Assembly: GCA_963971225.1 (NCBI GenBank)
Contig: OZ020268.1
Span: 108,092,330 to 108,156,329 of the forward strand
DNA length: 64,000 bases
From: Melieria omissa
Taxonomy: Eukaryota > Arthropoda > Insecta > Diptera > Ulidiidae
Direction: 5' to 3'
The notes under the pieces were generated by a model. The model saw nothing but the letters and a program-made list of their open reading frames with translations, was not told the origin of the DNA and searched no databases. The translations under genes were made by a program, and so were the position numbers. Position 1 is the stretch's first letter; every line of letters starts with the position of its first letter. Of this stretch, positions 1 through 10,089 are shown in pieces.

Positions 1-273
1 ATGAAAAATCAAAAGAGCTCAGACAAAACAAAGTGTTGTGATTTGTTATAATGGCGCTATTGTCCACTGGAAGTGTTAATGAAGACAGTCGCTGGTGGCT
101 TCTTTCGAAATTTGCATTTTTTTCATATGTTTTTTTGTATGAATGTTGTTATTTATTAAAGTGTGGAAACTAGTTTACAATTTATTGTGAAAATTGTTTA
201 TTTTCATTTAATAAAATTATTTGATTTCATAGATTCAAAGAGACTTTGTTGAATTTGTTAATGAATAGCTTAA

Positions 274-481
274 CACATTCGAGACGACGATTTTTTTCGA
301 TGCATTGTACACAGTGAAACCAATGCAAAATTGATTCTTCCTGTACTTTACAGATTTCATTAGTTCCAGAAAAATCCTATTTCGACGACTAGTTTACTCA
401 GAATAACTGATAATTGCACATTACTGTCTTATAGCCTTGGAAATCCATTGCACACACGGTGTGCAATCCGTCTCGAATGGG
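274..481. mobile_element. Short TTAA-flanked piggyBac-like MITE, 208 bp
   Basis: TTAA stands on both sides (270-273 and 482-485). The termini are inverted: CACATTCGAGACG on the left and the reverse complement of CCCATTCGAGACG on the right, 12 of 13 matching. TTAA target duplication with CCC/CAC termini is the hallmark of the piggyBac superfamily. It has no coding capacity, so it would be moved by a transposase made elsewhere. Two hairpins lie just inside the ends: TGCATTG (301-307) with CAATGCA (321-327), and ATTGCACAC (447-455) with GTGTGCAAT (459-467) around a 3-nt loop. Confidence 0.72.
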
Positions 482-485
482 TTAA

Positions 486-1157
486 GTTGAAGCTGTCTTC
501 TTCATCTGTTTTTTTTTGTTTTTCCTATAGTCAGTAAGTTCCTTATGTTCATTGGCTTATTAAATAAATAAATATATAAATATGGGGGCTATTCAAATCC
601 AGGCTGAACTCACAGTAAGGAACAAAGTTAAAATGATCTGCTATAGAAATCAAAAATCAATTTTTACACCAACTATCAGGCAGCAAAGCAGGCACAGATC
701 GCCATTGAAAAGCTACACACTTCTCTAGATTTTCGACTACATGCTACAAAATATCCAGTGCGCAGGCGTAAAGACGAGGGGGTGGAGGGGGGTATCGAGT
801 TGTAGAGATGGAACAACGACTCATCAATGAAATAAAAATATAAAATTAATGAGTTTAATAACTGAAAAGAAGTCCGCCGAAAACCTGGCTGAACACAATC
901 AAGAAGGACATGCAATGTAGAAACGTTAGTGAGGAGACAACACAGGATCGTACTACTTGGAAATATCGAACGAGGAGAGCCGACCCCAACTAGGAGAAGG
1001 CTGGGAGAAAGGAGAAGAAGAATAGCTGATAAGAACTCACGACATGTAAATTAAGACTAAGAATGGCTCCATGACACACATACAAAATGGATAAATTGAT
1101 TTTGTTTCATGATGGACAAAAGCGGATGCAAAGAATTGATTGATCTAAACTAGTTCT
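486..1157. other. No gene seen
   Basis: AT-rich non-coding sequence with a purine-rich patch at about 960-1025. Open frames here are short and show no family motif. Part of it may be decayed LINE sequence upstream of the fragment that follows, but I cannot align it by eye. Confidence 0.5.
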
Positions 1158-1361
1158 TCATATATGAGACATTGTCTTATTAGTCAATATGCCAAGAAAC
1201 TGAGACTGATTTGCTATGACTTTTGTAGACGCTGCAGGAATGAAGATTGCGAGAAAAGCGTTCAATATTTCCTTCAAAAATGTCCAATGCTTGGAGGAAC
1301 ACGTTTCTGGTTTAGAGAGGCAATACTCTTTAAGCTGCCTAGTAGACCTGAAGTAGACTAG
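1158..1361 (+). pseudogene. LINE (jockey-like) ORF2 C-terminal fragment
   Basis: The plus-strand frame reads LRLICYDFCRRCRNEDCEK followed by SVQYFLQKCPMLGG. This matches the cysteine/histidine knuckle after the RNase H domain in jockey/I-type non-LTR retrotransposons, usually of the form DFCRSC..E.EEE...HLLC.CPAL. The Cys pair and the later Cys of the CPML segment are kept and the usual His is lost. Reverse transcriptase and endonuclease are absent, so it is a 5'-truncated dead copy. The family match is by motif only. Confidence 0.6.
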
Positions 1362-1504
1362 AACGCGGTTCATAAGAGCAACTAACTGCTGCTCGAACAT
1401 AAAAAGCGAATAGAAGGAGAACTACTTTTTCTGGCCTAACTGATGTCTTCGAGAGGACAACTTGACTCATCAACATATATCATAGATTAACTTATCTTGA
1501 GATA

Positions 1505-1638
1505 AGGTTGGTTGGTTGGTTTAGTGGCTGCCTCTGTATGAGATAGATGAGTGTTTTTTTCAGCTCAAGCCAGGTATCGAACCTGGGGCGCTCGGTATGA
1601 GAAGCCAGCGCGCTACCCGCTGAGCTATCGAGGCCGAC
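1505..1638 (-). mobile_element. tRNA-derived SINE, short form
   Basis: On the minus strand there is a tRNA-like head with an A box TAGCTCAGCGGG (1616-1627) and a B box GGTTCGATACC (1573-1583), the internal RNA polymerase III promoter of tRNA-derived SINEs. The 3' end carries an (AACC)n tail, seen as GGTTGGTTGGTT on the plus strand. The direct repeat TGAGATA flanks it (1498-1504 and 1639-1645), fitting a target-site duplication. The tRNA-like part continues into non-tRNA sequence, so this is a retroposon, not a tRNA gene. Confidence 0.75.
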
Positions 1639-1645
1639 TGAGATA

Positions 1646-2085
1646 GATTAGTTAGGAATGACGTTTTAGTGAGCACACTTGGAGTCCTCAAAGACCCATA
1701 ACGATAACCGAAGTGAGTGTAGACAAGTCCCTGTCATGCTGTGTTCAAAACTGAGCGTCGAATGAATTTGGCTATGTCTTCCAGAGGCTATGCTCTTCAT
1801 GCTATGAAGAGCAGGGCACTGCATAACAGGTTCTACATAAATTCGATTTTCTTCTTCTTCTTATCCTTGCAGCGAACCCTCTCTAGTCTTGAAAGGATAA
1901 GACAAATCCTTCTTTCTTTGTTTCAGTGCTCTGTAACGACAACTGTGAGTATACAAAGTGTTGCTTTGATAAAAGACACAAAATTCTCTTCTCTCCAGTT
2001 TAATTTTGGCCACAACGTGCGTGAGATCTTACAGTCAGGTCGATTGCTTAATTTGTCATTTTTTGCAATTGACTTGTTGTAAAAT
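1646..2085. other. No supported gene; one unassigned open frame
   Basis: An open frame of 113 codons (1741-2082, plus) lies here. It has a run of phenylalanines and no recognisable domain, and it ends just before the TTAA element. I do not call it a gene. Confidence 0.4.
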
Positions 2086-2089
2086 TTAA

Positions 2090-2591
2090 CCCTTTCGACC
2101 CCGAATTTTACCCTGTTTCTCGATATTACTTACTTTTTGGTATTTAAATCACGAAACACTTTTATTGGAATTCTCTTTGTTAGAGTTCTAGAGCTAGTTT
2201 ACTTTTGAATAATTTTAGCCTAAAACAGATTACATAAATTTTGTATCAATATTTTTTCATTACAAAAAATTTTTTTTTAATATTTATGGAAAAATACAAA
2301 ATTATCACTTTTTGATTTTATTTAACCATTATTAAAGAAACAGAGTTCTGAGTAAACACGCCCATTTTGTAGACTTCAATTAGAACACAAACTTTCACTG
2401 ATATCGCTGCAAATTATTTAAAATTATTTTGGAGATAACAGTAAAAAATTTTGTAATTTGCTTTGAAATCACTTTTAAAAATATTAATTTGTTGGTGCCT
2501 ACTTAAATTAAACCCATAAATCAGTCGTAGCTTTTGCTATAAGATGACAAGTAGAAGAAGTTGCTTTCAGGAAACTTTGGGGTCGAAAGGG
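2090..2591. mobile_element. TTAA-flanked piggyBac-like MITE, 502 bp
   Basis: Perfect 13-bp terminal inverted repeats CCCTTTCGACCCC (2090-2102 and its reverse complement at 2579-2591) are flanked directly by TTAA at 2086-2089 and 2592-2595. The interior is AT-rich and non-coding. The termini and TTAA target indicate a non-autonomous piggyBac-superfamily element. Its terminal word differs from the 274-481 element, so it is a separate family. Confidence 0.85.
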
Positions 2592-2887
2592 TTAAGGTGT
2601 GTCGCCTAGATACCTGTGGCTATACTTGCGTTCATCAGCTTTGACCCCTTTGAAGCCAGTTTAGTAGCTCTTTCATTGCAAAGAATAACATTGTGACCAG
2701 GTAACCAGCAAAGTTTAATGTTGTGGCACTAACAACATTTCATAACACATTTCAATTTGACTGATACCAGTGTCTGTCTGTTACTTATCTTAATTGGTAG
2801 TCTAACTGTTTAGTGCATTGGATCACCAGTCCACGAGTTTTGTGGTCCAATTTTAAGTCAACTTAATTGGCTCAGTAGTTTTTTTTC

Positions 2888-2975
2888 TTTCAGCTTGTGT
2901 TCACTCAGCAGGCACTGACAAACCTCTGGAAGTGATGCATAAAACTACCTATGTGAAATGTTACCACAGTTTCCC
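2888..2975 (+). mobile_element. SINE body fragment
   Basis: The stretch containing CTCAGCAGG, TGACAAACCTCTGG and AAAACTACCTATG matches the body of the full-length SINE at 28498-28818 (read on its minus strand) with scattered changes. No tRNA head with A and B boxes is preserved upstream, so it is truncated or decayed. Confidence 0.55.
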
Positions 2976-4375
2976 GGATCAAATTTTGTTATATCACCTT
3001 CATTCTATTTACAACATTTAAAAAACCAAGTATTTTTAAAGCAGCGACCGTTGCTGTTGGCCCAAAAGTATTTATTGATTTATTGGCAGAAATTGCACAA
3101 ATGTATTGACGCTGCATAAATCCCGGTCAAGAGCTCAAAAAAATAAGCAAACATAGAAAGAGAAATGCGAATCATAATAATAATGAAATACACATAAATG
3201 ATAAACACAACAAATACACACAAGCCAACGCCAAGCTCGACCAGCTAACACAGCAATATAACAACAAAATAAACAAAAAAAAATATCTTCCATGGGCAAC
3301 ATTTGAATTGCAAATAAAACACAAATATTTTGCCTGCTCAATTGTGTACGTGAGTGCTTCACACACACACGCATGCATTTATATATATATAACTATGTGT
3401 GTATTTGTGTGCGTATTTATGTGTGTTGTTATTCTAGGCCTTTTGAGACCGCCGCACTGGCCTTGGGCCATGATTGACCATTAAACGTAAATATGAAGAA
3501 AGCAACACTGGCAACGGCCCGCAGCGTCACACACGCACCAAACGATGCGTTGGCAACAGTCAGTTTGGTGTTTTCTTATTTTACACAAAAAGAAAACCTC
3601 ATGGCAAAATAAATAACTAAACCAACAAACAGTCAAACGGTACAGCACGAATAGCTGGGACCTTTTTTGGTTTATGGTCAATTGCGTCGCACTATTTTTC
3701 GCCACTTCATGCAAGTTGCAGTGAAAATTGCTACACGCAGCGCTACGTTTTTCGATTAGATGTATGACGACGCTTGCTTATAAATTGCTGGCCATGTGCG
3801 CGTTTGTATAGGTATGAGTGTGTGTGTGTGTATGGGTATAAATGTGTGTGTTGGTATTGCGAAAGTTACCATTCTAGCAGCTTTACGCTGTGCTAAGTTT
3901 CAGCCGAATTTTAACTGCCCCACTCGCAATCAGCGCTGAATCAAAGTTGAACCGTTGCACCAAAAGAAATTTTTGATAGTCACTGCGGGCGCGCTTTATT
4001 TTTGGTTCGATTTGTATTTGTATTTGTATAGGATGGCAAATGAAGTGAGCGGCAGTGAATGTGTGTCGATAAATTTCGATGGAAAAGGCAACTACAATTT
4101 CATTTGATTTCTTTTTACAGCGAAATTAAATGGAAAATCTTAATGAAATATAAAAATGTAAGTGGCTCGATGCGTGGAACTCGGAAAAAAACTAAAAACA
4201 AAATTAAATAATAATAAATATTATTCAATCATGAAACAAGAATTTAATAAAAATTGCAGCAATGCCAGTTGAGTTTAGTAAAAAACTTGTTTTTTTACCA
4301 ATCATTGTGATATATCACTAGCTGCATCACTACCATCAACTACATCAGCATCGTCACCACCATAGTCACTCAGAT
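2976..4375. other. No gene seen; CA/TG tracts
   Basis: Non-coding sequence with short CA/TG tracts at about 3359-3425 and 3816-3850. Open frames on both strands are cysteine-rich translations of simple sequence and have no domain signature. Confidence 0.5.
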
Positions 4376-4377
4376 TA

Positions 4378-4914
4378 CACCGTGCGACAACATTTTCCAA
4401 ATATTTTCACACCGGAAAAAACCCATAAGGGCTTGAAACTAGAGACCATGTATAGTAATACTGCGTACTCAGTTTTTCATATCTACATCCATTGTCCTTT
4501 TAAAAGATTTCAAAATTTTGAAGGAGACAAAAAATATAAAAAATACTTATCTTCGTTAGAATATGTCGATATGTATATCAAATGAAAGAGGAAAGGCTCA
4601 AGAATTTAAATAAAATTGACTTTTTATCTATTTGTAAGAAAAGGATATGAAAAAGGTACTTTGAAAATTTTAATCCTTCATATCCTTGAAAATTTATACA
4701 GAATTTTCTTGAAAATACTTACTTTTAAAGTTAAAACCCAAGATCTTTTTGATCACGTGTCAAAATTTCATTATTCTCGCTTCACTGATTTCATATCCTT
4801 TTATTATTTAAAATACTGATACTCAAATAAATTAGACTTTTTGTACTTCATTAGAATTGCAGCTTCTGTCTTTTTTTAAAAACTTTCCAACCAAAAAAGT
4901 TTTGTCGCACGGTG
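4378..4914. mobile_element. MITE with CACCGTGCGACAA termini and TTA duplication, 537 bp
   Basis: The ends are perfect inverted repeats, CACCGTGCGACAA at 4378-4390 and its reverse complement at 4902-4914. The trinucleotide TTA flanks both sides (4375-4377 and 4915-4917). A 3-bp TTA target duplication fits PIF/Harbinger; CACTA-type elements also make 3-bp duplications and begin with CAC, so the superfamily is open. There is no transposase frame. A diverged relative lies at 6898-7490 in the same orientation. Confidence 0.75.
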
Positions 4915-4917
4915 TTA

Positions 4918-6894
4918 CCAACACTACTATCAACATTATCCGCAACATTATATCGATTCTATACAATTCAGTTCGCATGACCTATGACTCGCATGACTTC
5001 TCACTTGACACCCCAAAAGCATGCAACGATTTTCCTGTGCCAACACTCAGCTAGACAACCATTTAGGCTACACATAGTCAGTGAGTTGTTCGTTTGGTCA
5101 ATCAAGGCAGCAGTTGATCGGTCTGTCAGTCAATCAATCACGCAATGGTCGACTCGCTGGCAATTCAATAGAATACAAATGTGTGATGTGCCAAATGAGC
5201 GCTGCCCGTGTCCGTGTCCGGCTGCAACCGCACATCCACATCGTATTTACACCTGTGCGCACTAACACAAACATTTAATGTACTAATTAGTAGAAGCAAA
5301 TTGAATTGAGTGTCAAATTGCGTACCGCACGCACGCACAGTCACAACACACACACACACCGACACACACGCACACTTACATAACTCAGCATGCCAGCGCC
5401 GATGCCCCCAAAGATGTGTGCCGTCCATCGCAGTTGGTGATGAAATGAAATTCGGTTCGAGCGCACAGCGAGTTGTCATGGAAAACCGCAAAAGCCAATG
5501 TTCAGCATTCTTTGGTGCCGGCTAACCGATTAAATCAGCAGTGATGATCATTCTGCTAGTAGCGAAAAGCTCCAACTAATCGAATATAACGCAGCCAGTG
5601 GCAAAAATGTCATCACTGCTTTAGAGGAGAATCAGTAATGTCAGACAATTGACTCGTGTCACTCGTTCCGCCGTGCATAGCGCTGACATTTGGATGCAAT
5701 GCAATTGTTTCTATTTTTTGTTTATTTATATTTCATGTAAATGGCGTTGCACGTTTGTTTGTGTTCGCCTGTGCGTTGTTTATATGTTAACAAATGATGA
5801 TAATTGGCGGAATTTCGCTGTCATCGATGCCTGCCAAGTGCACAACTTAACTCAGTGCGAGCTGACGATGTGAAAATGCAACGAAAAATATATAAATTTG
5901 TTTGTGCGTTGCGCAAATAAAATTTCATAAAAGTTTGGAATTAAATTTGTTATTATTTTTGTGAGCAGCTGAGGCCACTTACACTTAATAGCACGACCAA
6001 TGTTGGCTCAAATCTGAGGTCTATGCCTTTCGCGTAGATTCGAAACTTCACATATTCGAGGTTATGGTCGTGTGCGGCACAGATCGAACTTCAATTTGGT
6101 AGTCAAAATAGCCCATTGTGTTTCTGTTTAAAGGTTTGCTGCATGACATTGCATTTCTTTCGAACAAAATATTTCAATTTGAGGTTTGGTTACCATTAGA
6201 ACCCATATTTGTGTGCAAGCAATTTTTGTGTTTGGGTGCCACTGTATGCAATGTTAACTTTTCATAGATTTTGGAACTATTCTATTCTGAATTTTACAGT
6301 CCTTCATTCTTGAGTTGTGCCGTTTTATGTTAAAACATTTGGTTACTAATGGAACTTTGCGAATAACATTGAAAAGGTGTCACAAACATAATAAATGTTT
6401 CGATTTGGTGAAATAATGTTGATTACACTACTCGACACAAAAAATGCACCTAAAAATAAAAGTGCTTTCTAGACTAATTTTGGGTCGCTGAACACGAAAC
6501 TGAAAATCTAAAAATTTTTTCAAGAAGTGTTTTCGAAAAATCAGTTTTTTCATGAGCAGATATCTCGTAAACGAATCATTCGACTAACACCAGCTGTCCT
6601 TCGGTTAGAAGATAATAGTTTAACCTTTCCAGCGATATACAGTTTGTCCAAATCAGATGAGATTTGGGGAAGTTACTGACGGTAAAAGATGTAAAAAAGT
6701 GAATTTTTCGACCAATTTAAAAAATCATAAATTTTCGAATTTTTTTTATAGATAAAATAAATTATATCCCTTGGTTTTAGAATCTAAGATTAAAGATATA
6801 TTATTTGAACAATTATTGAGCCTAACATCAACAGAATTGGAAGAAAAAGGGCAAACTTATGATGCGCTGAGTAAAAACACCAACTTGACATTTA
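4918..6894. other. No gene seen
   Basis: Non-coding. A CA/GCAC-rich patch lies at 5320-5380. From about 6420 to 6890 the texture resembles decayed transposon DNA (a phrase around GGGTCGCTGAACACGAAA), but I found no second copy here and no clear ends. Confidence 0.45.
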
Positions 6895-6897
6895 TTA

Positions 6898-7490
6898 CAC
6901 CTCGCAAAAAAATATTTTTATTTGGCCGAGACCCATCCAAATGTTGATATAGACGTGAAACTAGAGGTCATTTATAGTACCCTGGCATAGTCAGTTTTTC
7001 ATTTTCTGACCCAAAGTCCTTTTTAAATGACTTTGAAATTTTAAGGACATACACATTTATAGTATTTTTTTTAATATTTGCGGTAGTGCAATGATGGAAA
7101 TGTGGGTATCAAATGAAAGAGGAAGACTTTCTTCTTTTAACTTAATTGTCTACTTTTTGAATTTTCAGGACCAAAATATGTCAGGTATGGGAAACCTAAA
7201 TGTTTTGCATCTCAGTCTTTAGATTTATAAATCTTCAAAATTTATTCTATTTCAAAAATCTGAAAGTTCAAAATAGAAAATTTAGTAAAAAGTAGTAAAT
7301 TTTCCTCTTTAATTTGATATCCATATCTTCATTATTGCACTACAAAACCGTTGTTCCTTTCAGCAGGATATAACAAATTTCTGCAAAACTTCTTTCATAG
7401 ATACAGAAATTAAGTGAAATTTCATTTTTATTATCAAATCTTAACAAGTAACAAGAATAATATGACGAAAATGTTTTTTCTTCACGGAAA
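6898..7490. mobile_element. Second, diverged copy of the TTA-flanked MITE
   Basis: It shares the phrases GAAACTAGAG, CAGTTTTTCAT and TATCAAATGAAAGAGGA with 4378-4914 in the same order. TTA precedes the CACC start at 6895-6897. The right end is degenerate but still shows CCGTG and AACATTTTC on the minus strand. Inside is an inverted repeat with two 41-bp arms (7083-7123 and 7303-7343, about 33 of 41 matching) around a 179-bp spacer. Confidence 0.6.
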
Positions 7491-7496
7491 TTAAAT

Positions 7497-7629
7497 CACG
7501 TAGGATTGATCCGGGCTAAACCAGTTCTACTTCCTGAAGGAGAGCAAATCTAAGATTTCGCACACGTAGGGTTGATCCCGGCCAAACCAGTTCTAACTCC
7601 TGAAGGAGAGCAAATCTAAGATTTCGCGC
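7497..7629. repeat. Two-copy 66-bp tandem repeat
   Basis: Two adjacent copies begin at 7501 and 7567 and share phrases such as CCTGAAGGAGAGCAAATC and TAAGATTTCGC with only a few changes. No coding role is evident. Confidence 0.8.
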
Positions 7630-9790
7630 TAATGAGAACCGTTGAAGAATTAAGATGGAAAATATAAGTAAAAGATAATTTTGTATTGATTAAGGAAAAC
7701 TGCTGAAAGTAACAAAAGAGAAAACATTGGGGGTTTGGTTTTGTTTTTTTTTTTTTTTGTTTTTAACCATCGGTAGAAAAGCAAAAGAAAAGTCAACAGT
7801 TCCAAAAATGTTAATGAAAGTGTTAACCTTTTTAAAGTTATAAAGAAAAGGCCGACAGTTGGGAGCTTTTCGTAGCCAATTAAGGGACTGACTGATGAAA
7901 ATGGAGCCGCTGGCAGAACAGAAGTAGAGGAGGACAGATGTAGACTGTACGGAGGCCAGGGTTCAAAGTCACCGTTGATGCAGAGCCGCACAGTGACAAA
8001 GAAAGTGTTGTATCGTTTCGGCCGCTTCTTCATCTTGACAGCTTCTACAGTTAACTCTGCAAGAGAAGCGCCATTTGATGAGCATCACTCCAACTGAGCT
8101 TTCGAATGGATATTCAACTCAAGGCCAGCAGAAAATAGTATTTTCTCATGGCCAGGCAGGGCTCACTACTGACTAAGCCAAGAGGACTAAATATGGTGTT
8201 CAACCTGTCAATTTAGAGACGTTGGATTACTTGATCCTGTAAACCATTTCATAACGTAGTCATAGTTCCAAGTCATAACGTACCGAAGCCTTAAGTGAAA
8301 ATACTTAAGTACAAAACATTGTTCTCTCTTTGCTGACTTTTAAAAATGAATTTGAATAAATATCAAATTACAAAATATTAAAAAATTTTCCAATATGTTC
8401 ATCAATTAATGGGTTAACTGAAATTTTCAACAATTGTTTAACATTGTTTGTGTTTCGTTGACCAAATGGTTGGTTGCAGCGGTTTCGTGTGCAACAGTCG
8501 TCTCGTTAACATTCAGTTTTTCAGTTCAGCATTCAATTTTTGGCTGCCATTGGTTTCTCCGAATATGCAAACAGGTTGTTTTTGCACCATGTTGCCAAAT
8601 TAATGCTCTCGCCCAGCGTAAATGTTGACCGAAAGCCAAAATAATACAAAAACGAAAACATAACAAATAAAATGTTTATACTTTAAGTCTTAAAACAGAA
8701 ATACACATGTTGTGTGAATATCGTTTTGTGCACATTTTCTTATGTCATTAAAAGGTTCTTACAAATTTACCATCAAATTAGCTTTAACGGTCTGTGCTGC
8801 AATCTAGACGTCTTCAATGGGCCATTTCAGCAGCTGCGCTTATTTGCGTTTTAATTTCTGCACAATAAAATGTCTATGCGACTCGCACACGTTTTCCGAA
8901 ATACTCCAGCAACTCATTGACTGCTGCTTTGTTGCTGACTGTTCCTTTGAATTTGCGCACATTTTAGTCGCCAACGGGCGCCTACACAGTCGGCACACTG
9001 CGTCGCTTTGTACTTCGCCTGAATTGGCGCGCTTGTGCGACGCTGCGCGGCGCTGCGGGTGGAAGCGTTTATATTTATGGAGTTTTACATATGTTCGCCG
9101 GTATCAGTCTTTATGTGGCATTGTTATTGCTATTGCTGGGCTGTGGGTGTTGTTGTTGTTGGTATTGAGCAAAGTTAAATTACTTTCAAGCTTGATTTTA
9201 CGACGCTTGCAATTGTCTGCGTTTGTTTCTTCTTGGATTTTGTTTTTTTTGTCATTTGTTTTTCGATTTATTACATTTTCTACAGTCTTCAGCTGTTGCT
9301 TAATTTTGTTGTGTTTTATGGCACATTAAAGTGTCGAGTAGAATACAAAATACATGCACATGAATGAATATACTTGAATGCATATCATAAGTAGGAGAGG
9401 AAAAGCCATGGAATTCAAAATAATGCAGACAGAAATGTTGTTCTCAAATCATTACAAATGCACACACATAATTTGTAGATAATGAAAGATGTATTAATGC
9501 TGAAGATGGATTAATGCTAAAAACGACAAGTAAACACACAAATTAAACCTTGATCTAGAAAATTGCATTGCTAGTCAGTTTCTAAATTAAAGAATTTTTT
9601 TTAAATTTTATTTGATCAGTTTTAAAACAAAAGGGACAGTTTTTGGCTGAAGTTACAAGAATTTCCTGTAAAAAATACTCAATTTTTTTTTGGATACTGT
9701 TGAAGCAAAATATAAGCAAAAGCGCTACTTTTAAAATGTTTTACTGAAGAGGTAGTTGTCTTCTATATTCATAGCATGGCAATATGATTG
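7630..9790. other. No supported gene
   Basis: Mixed non-coding sequence. A poly-T run sits at about 7740-7760. The word TTAATGGGTTAA at 8406-8417 matches the right end of the nested TTAA element at 45654-46151 and may be an orphan terminus. An unassigned 170-codon open frame (8817-9329, plus) overlaps a GC-richer patch at 8950-9060. Confidence 0.4.
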
Positions 9791-9792
9791 TT

Positions 9793-10085
9793 AGGTAGGT
9801 AGGTAGATGGGGCGACTCTCAAACGAGAGCAAACTTAGGCCAAATCAAGCTCATCTAGATGCCACTGAAGCTTTCCTGCCCGCTTCGAATTGGTAGATTT
9901 GAAACCGTTCTGAATAACTTATGAAGCGTACTAGAGTGCTTAGTGTATAGTAAAACTAGTAAGTGCAGAATAGTTTCTTCTACCTCTACCTCTCTGCTGC
10001 TTTGGTGGAAATGGTTGATCAGATAACCCAGTCCCAGTTTGATAGTTCGCTGTAGGACCACTGAGTACGCCGAAAACTTCCTCAT
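9793..10085 (-). pseudogene. LINE (jockey-like) C-terminal fragment and 3' end
   Basis: On the minus strand the frame reads LGLGYLINHFHQSSREVEVE followed by ETILHLL. This aligns with the post-RNase H knuckle of jockey/I-type LINEs (LGLPYNDFCRSC.EEEEET..HLLC); the metal-binding cysteines are lost. Coding stops near 9855. The sequence then runs through a short untranslated stretch to a CTACCTACCTACC-like tail at about 9796-9812, a plausible LINE 3' terminus. It is a 5'-truncated dead copy. Confidence 0.6.
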
Positions 10086-10089
10086 ATTT

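Noticed and set aside
1573..1627. A true tRNA gene on the minus strand
   Set aside because: A and B boxes are present, but the sequence runs into a SINE tail with flanking target duplications, so it is a tRNA-derived SINE head.
5165..5491. 108-codon minus-strand frame
   Set aside because: Its middle is a translation of CA-rich simple sequence and the plus strand is also open; no domain seen.
8817..9329. 170-codon open frame with a hydrophobic C-terminal half
   Set aside because: No family motif or splice context. The hydrophobic part is a translation of TTG- and T-rich sequence, and the length is possible by chance in 64 kb.
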